From Planctomycetota bacterium (lineage in GTDB: Bacteria > Planctomycetota > Phycisphaerae > SM23-33), in contig JAKJER010000026.1 in assembly GCA_022705325.1 (NCBI GenBank), positions 1 to 64,000 of the forward strand: a DNA stretch of 64,000 nt. The letters are read 5' to 3'. The notes beneath the pieces are model-generated. The model was not told where the DNA came from, did no database searches, and was given only the letters and a program-made list of their open reading frames with translations. The position numbers and the translations under genes are program-made. The first letter of the stretch is position 1; each line of letters begins with the position of its first letter. Positions 63,757 through 64,000 of the stretch are shown in pieces.

Positions 63757-64000
63757 CGGTGGCACCCCTTGGGGGTGTCGATGTCAGGCCCGAAGGGCCG
63801 TCGGACGGTAGCCGGGGGTGAAGCGAATCGGCCCGCAAGGGCTGATGAGCGAAACCCCCGGTGGGCGGCCGCGCGGAAACCAACCCCAACGGGGTGTCGG
63901 AGAATGTCCGCCTGCGCGCCCCTGAACGCGGTACGACAGGCGTCCCGCCTGTCCGCGCTTCCCTGCGGGCTTTTCCGACGCCCCGTCGGGGCTTGTTGAT
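63757..64000. repeat. 244-bp direct repeat, copy D2 (may run past the window)
   Basis: Near-identical to copy E and ends at the last base of the window with the same GGGCTTGTTGAT, so its true right end is not known. It follows D1 almost directly. Confidence 0.8.

Larger units (their letters stand above)
62722..64000. other. Gene-free repeat block at the right end (1.28 kb)
   Basis: Contains direct repeats E (62789-63032), B (63134-63558), D1 (63631-63750) and D2 (63757-64000). The short open frames on both strands follow the repeats themselves, have no ribosome binding sites and no recognisable domains. No transposase or integrase is seen, and the block may continue past the window. Confidence 0.7.

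Noticed and set aside
62600-63999. Short open frames in the right-end repeats (62600-63031, 63078-63722, 63634-63999)
   Set aside because: Their translations follow the repeats, occur in several frames at once and lack start signals; they are repeat DNA, not genes.
57099-64000. CRISPR array
   Set aside because: The repeats are 100-425 bp, few, unevenly spaced and without spacers; no cas gene is present.

Overview
The window looks like chromosomal DNA of a GC-rich planctomycete, possibly Phycisphaerae-like; this is inference from gene content. The markers are a giant protein with the planctomycete N-terminal LEPR signature, a Tat-exported sulfatase and GH116 glycosidase, a cytochrome-bearing surface protein with an HzsA-like propeller, large interspersed palindromic repeats and many two-component genes. 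No tRNA, rRNA, CRISPR array or transposase gene was seen.

Layout. (1) 1-24800, minus strand: one uninterrupted reading frame for a giant secreted or surface protein of more than 8,266 residues. Its start is at 24800 and its C terminus lies beyond the left edge. It is built of RTX-like calcium-binding repeats at both ends and a very long repetitive beta-helix-like middle. (2) 25106-27105, minus: a NarX/NarL-type histidine kinase and response regulator just upstream of the giant gene. (3) 27362-40060: export and polysaccharide genes (sulfatase, kelch-like beta-propeller protein, HzsA-like cytochrome protein, GH116 glycosidase), with an arsenite methyltransferase (arsM) and a SigZ-like ECF sigma factor between them. 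(4) 40282-51817: mixed housekeeping and envelope genes: RicT/PSP1-like, a fused TIGR03546/TIGR03545-like membrane protein, a LEA-type lipoprotein, a DUF4038-like glycosidase, mnmG, flgM, a GNAT-CBS protein and an SGNH hydrolase. (5) 52085-56023, plus: a signalling operon (HTH-receiver, HDOD-histidine kinase, receiver-GAF), followed by two small orphan genes. (6) 57044-64000: intergenic DNA packed with long direct repeats made of small hairpins. Embedded in it is a two-gene restriction-type cassette, an MmeI-like type IIL restriction-methylation enzyme coupled to a HEPN-domain protein.

How the parts may work together. The sulfatase, GH116, DUF4038-like, SGNH and kelch genes fit degradation or modification of sulfated or acylated polysaccharides outside the cytoplasm. 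The giant protein may be an adhesin or matrix protein, and its neighbouring two-component system could control it. The last 7 kb is the most distinctive accessory region: a compact defence cassette of foreign base composition bounded by two 425-bp ungapped direct repeats, with a visible composition change inside the target-recognition part of the MmeI-like enzyme. Two further palindromic elements sit in frame inside protein-coding genes (the HzsA-like gene and mnmG), which suggests that such repeats spread through this genome and are tolerated as peptide insertions.
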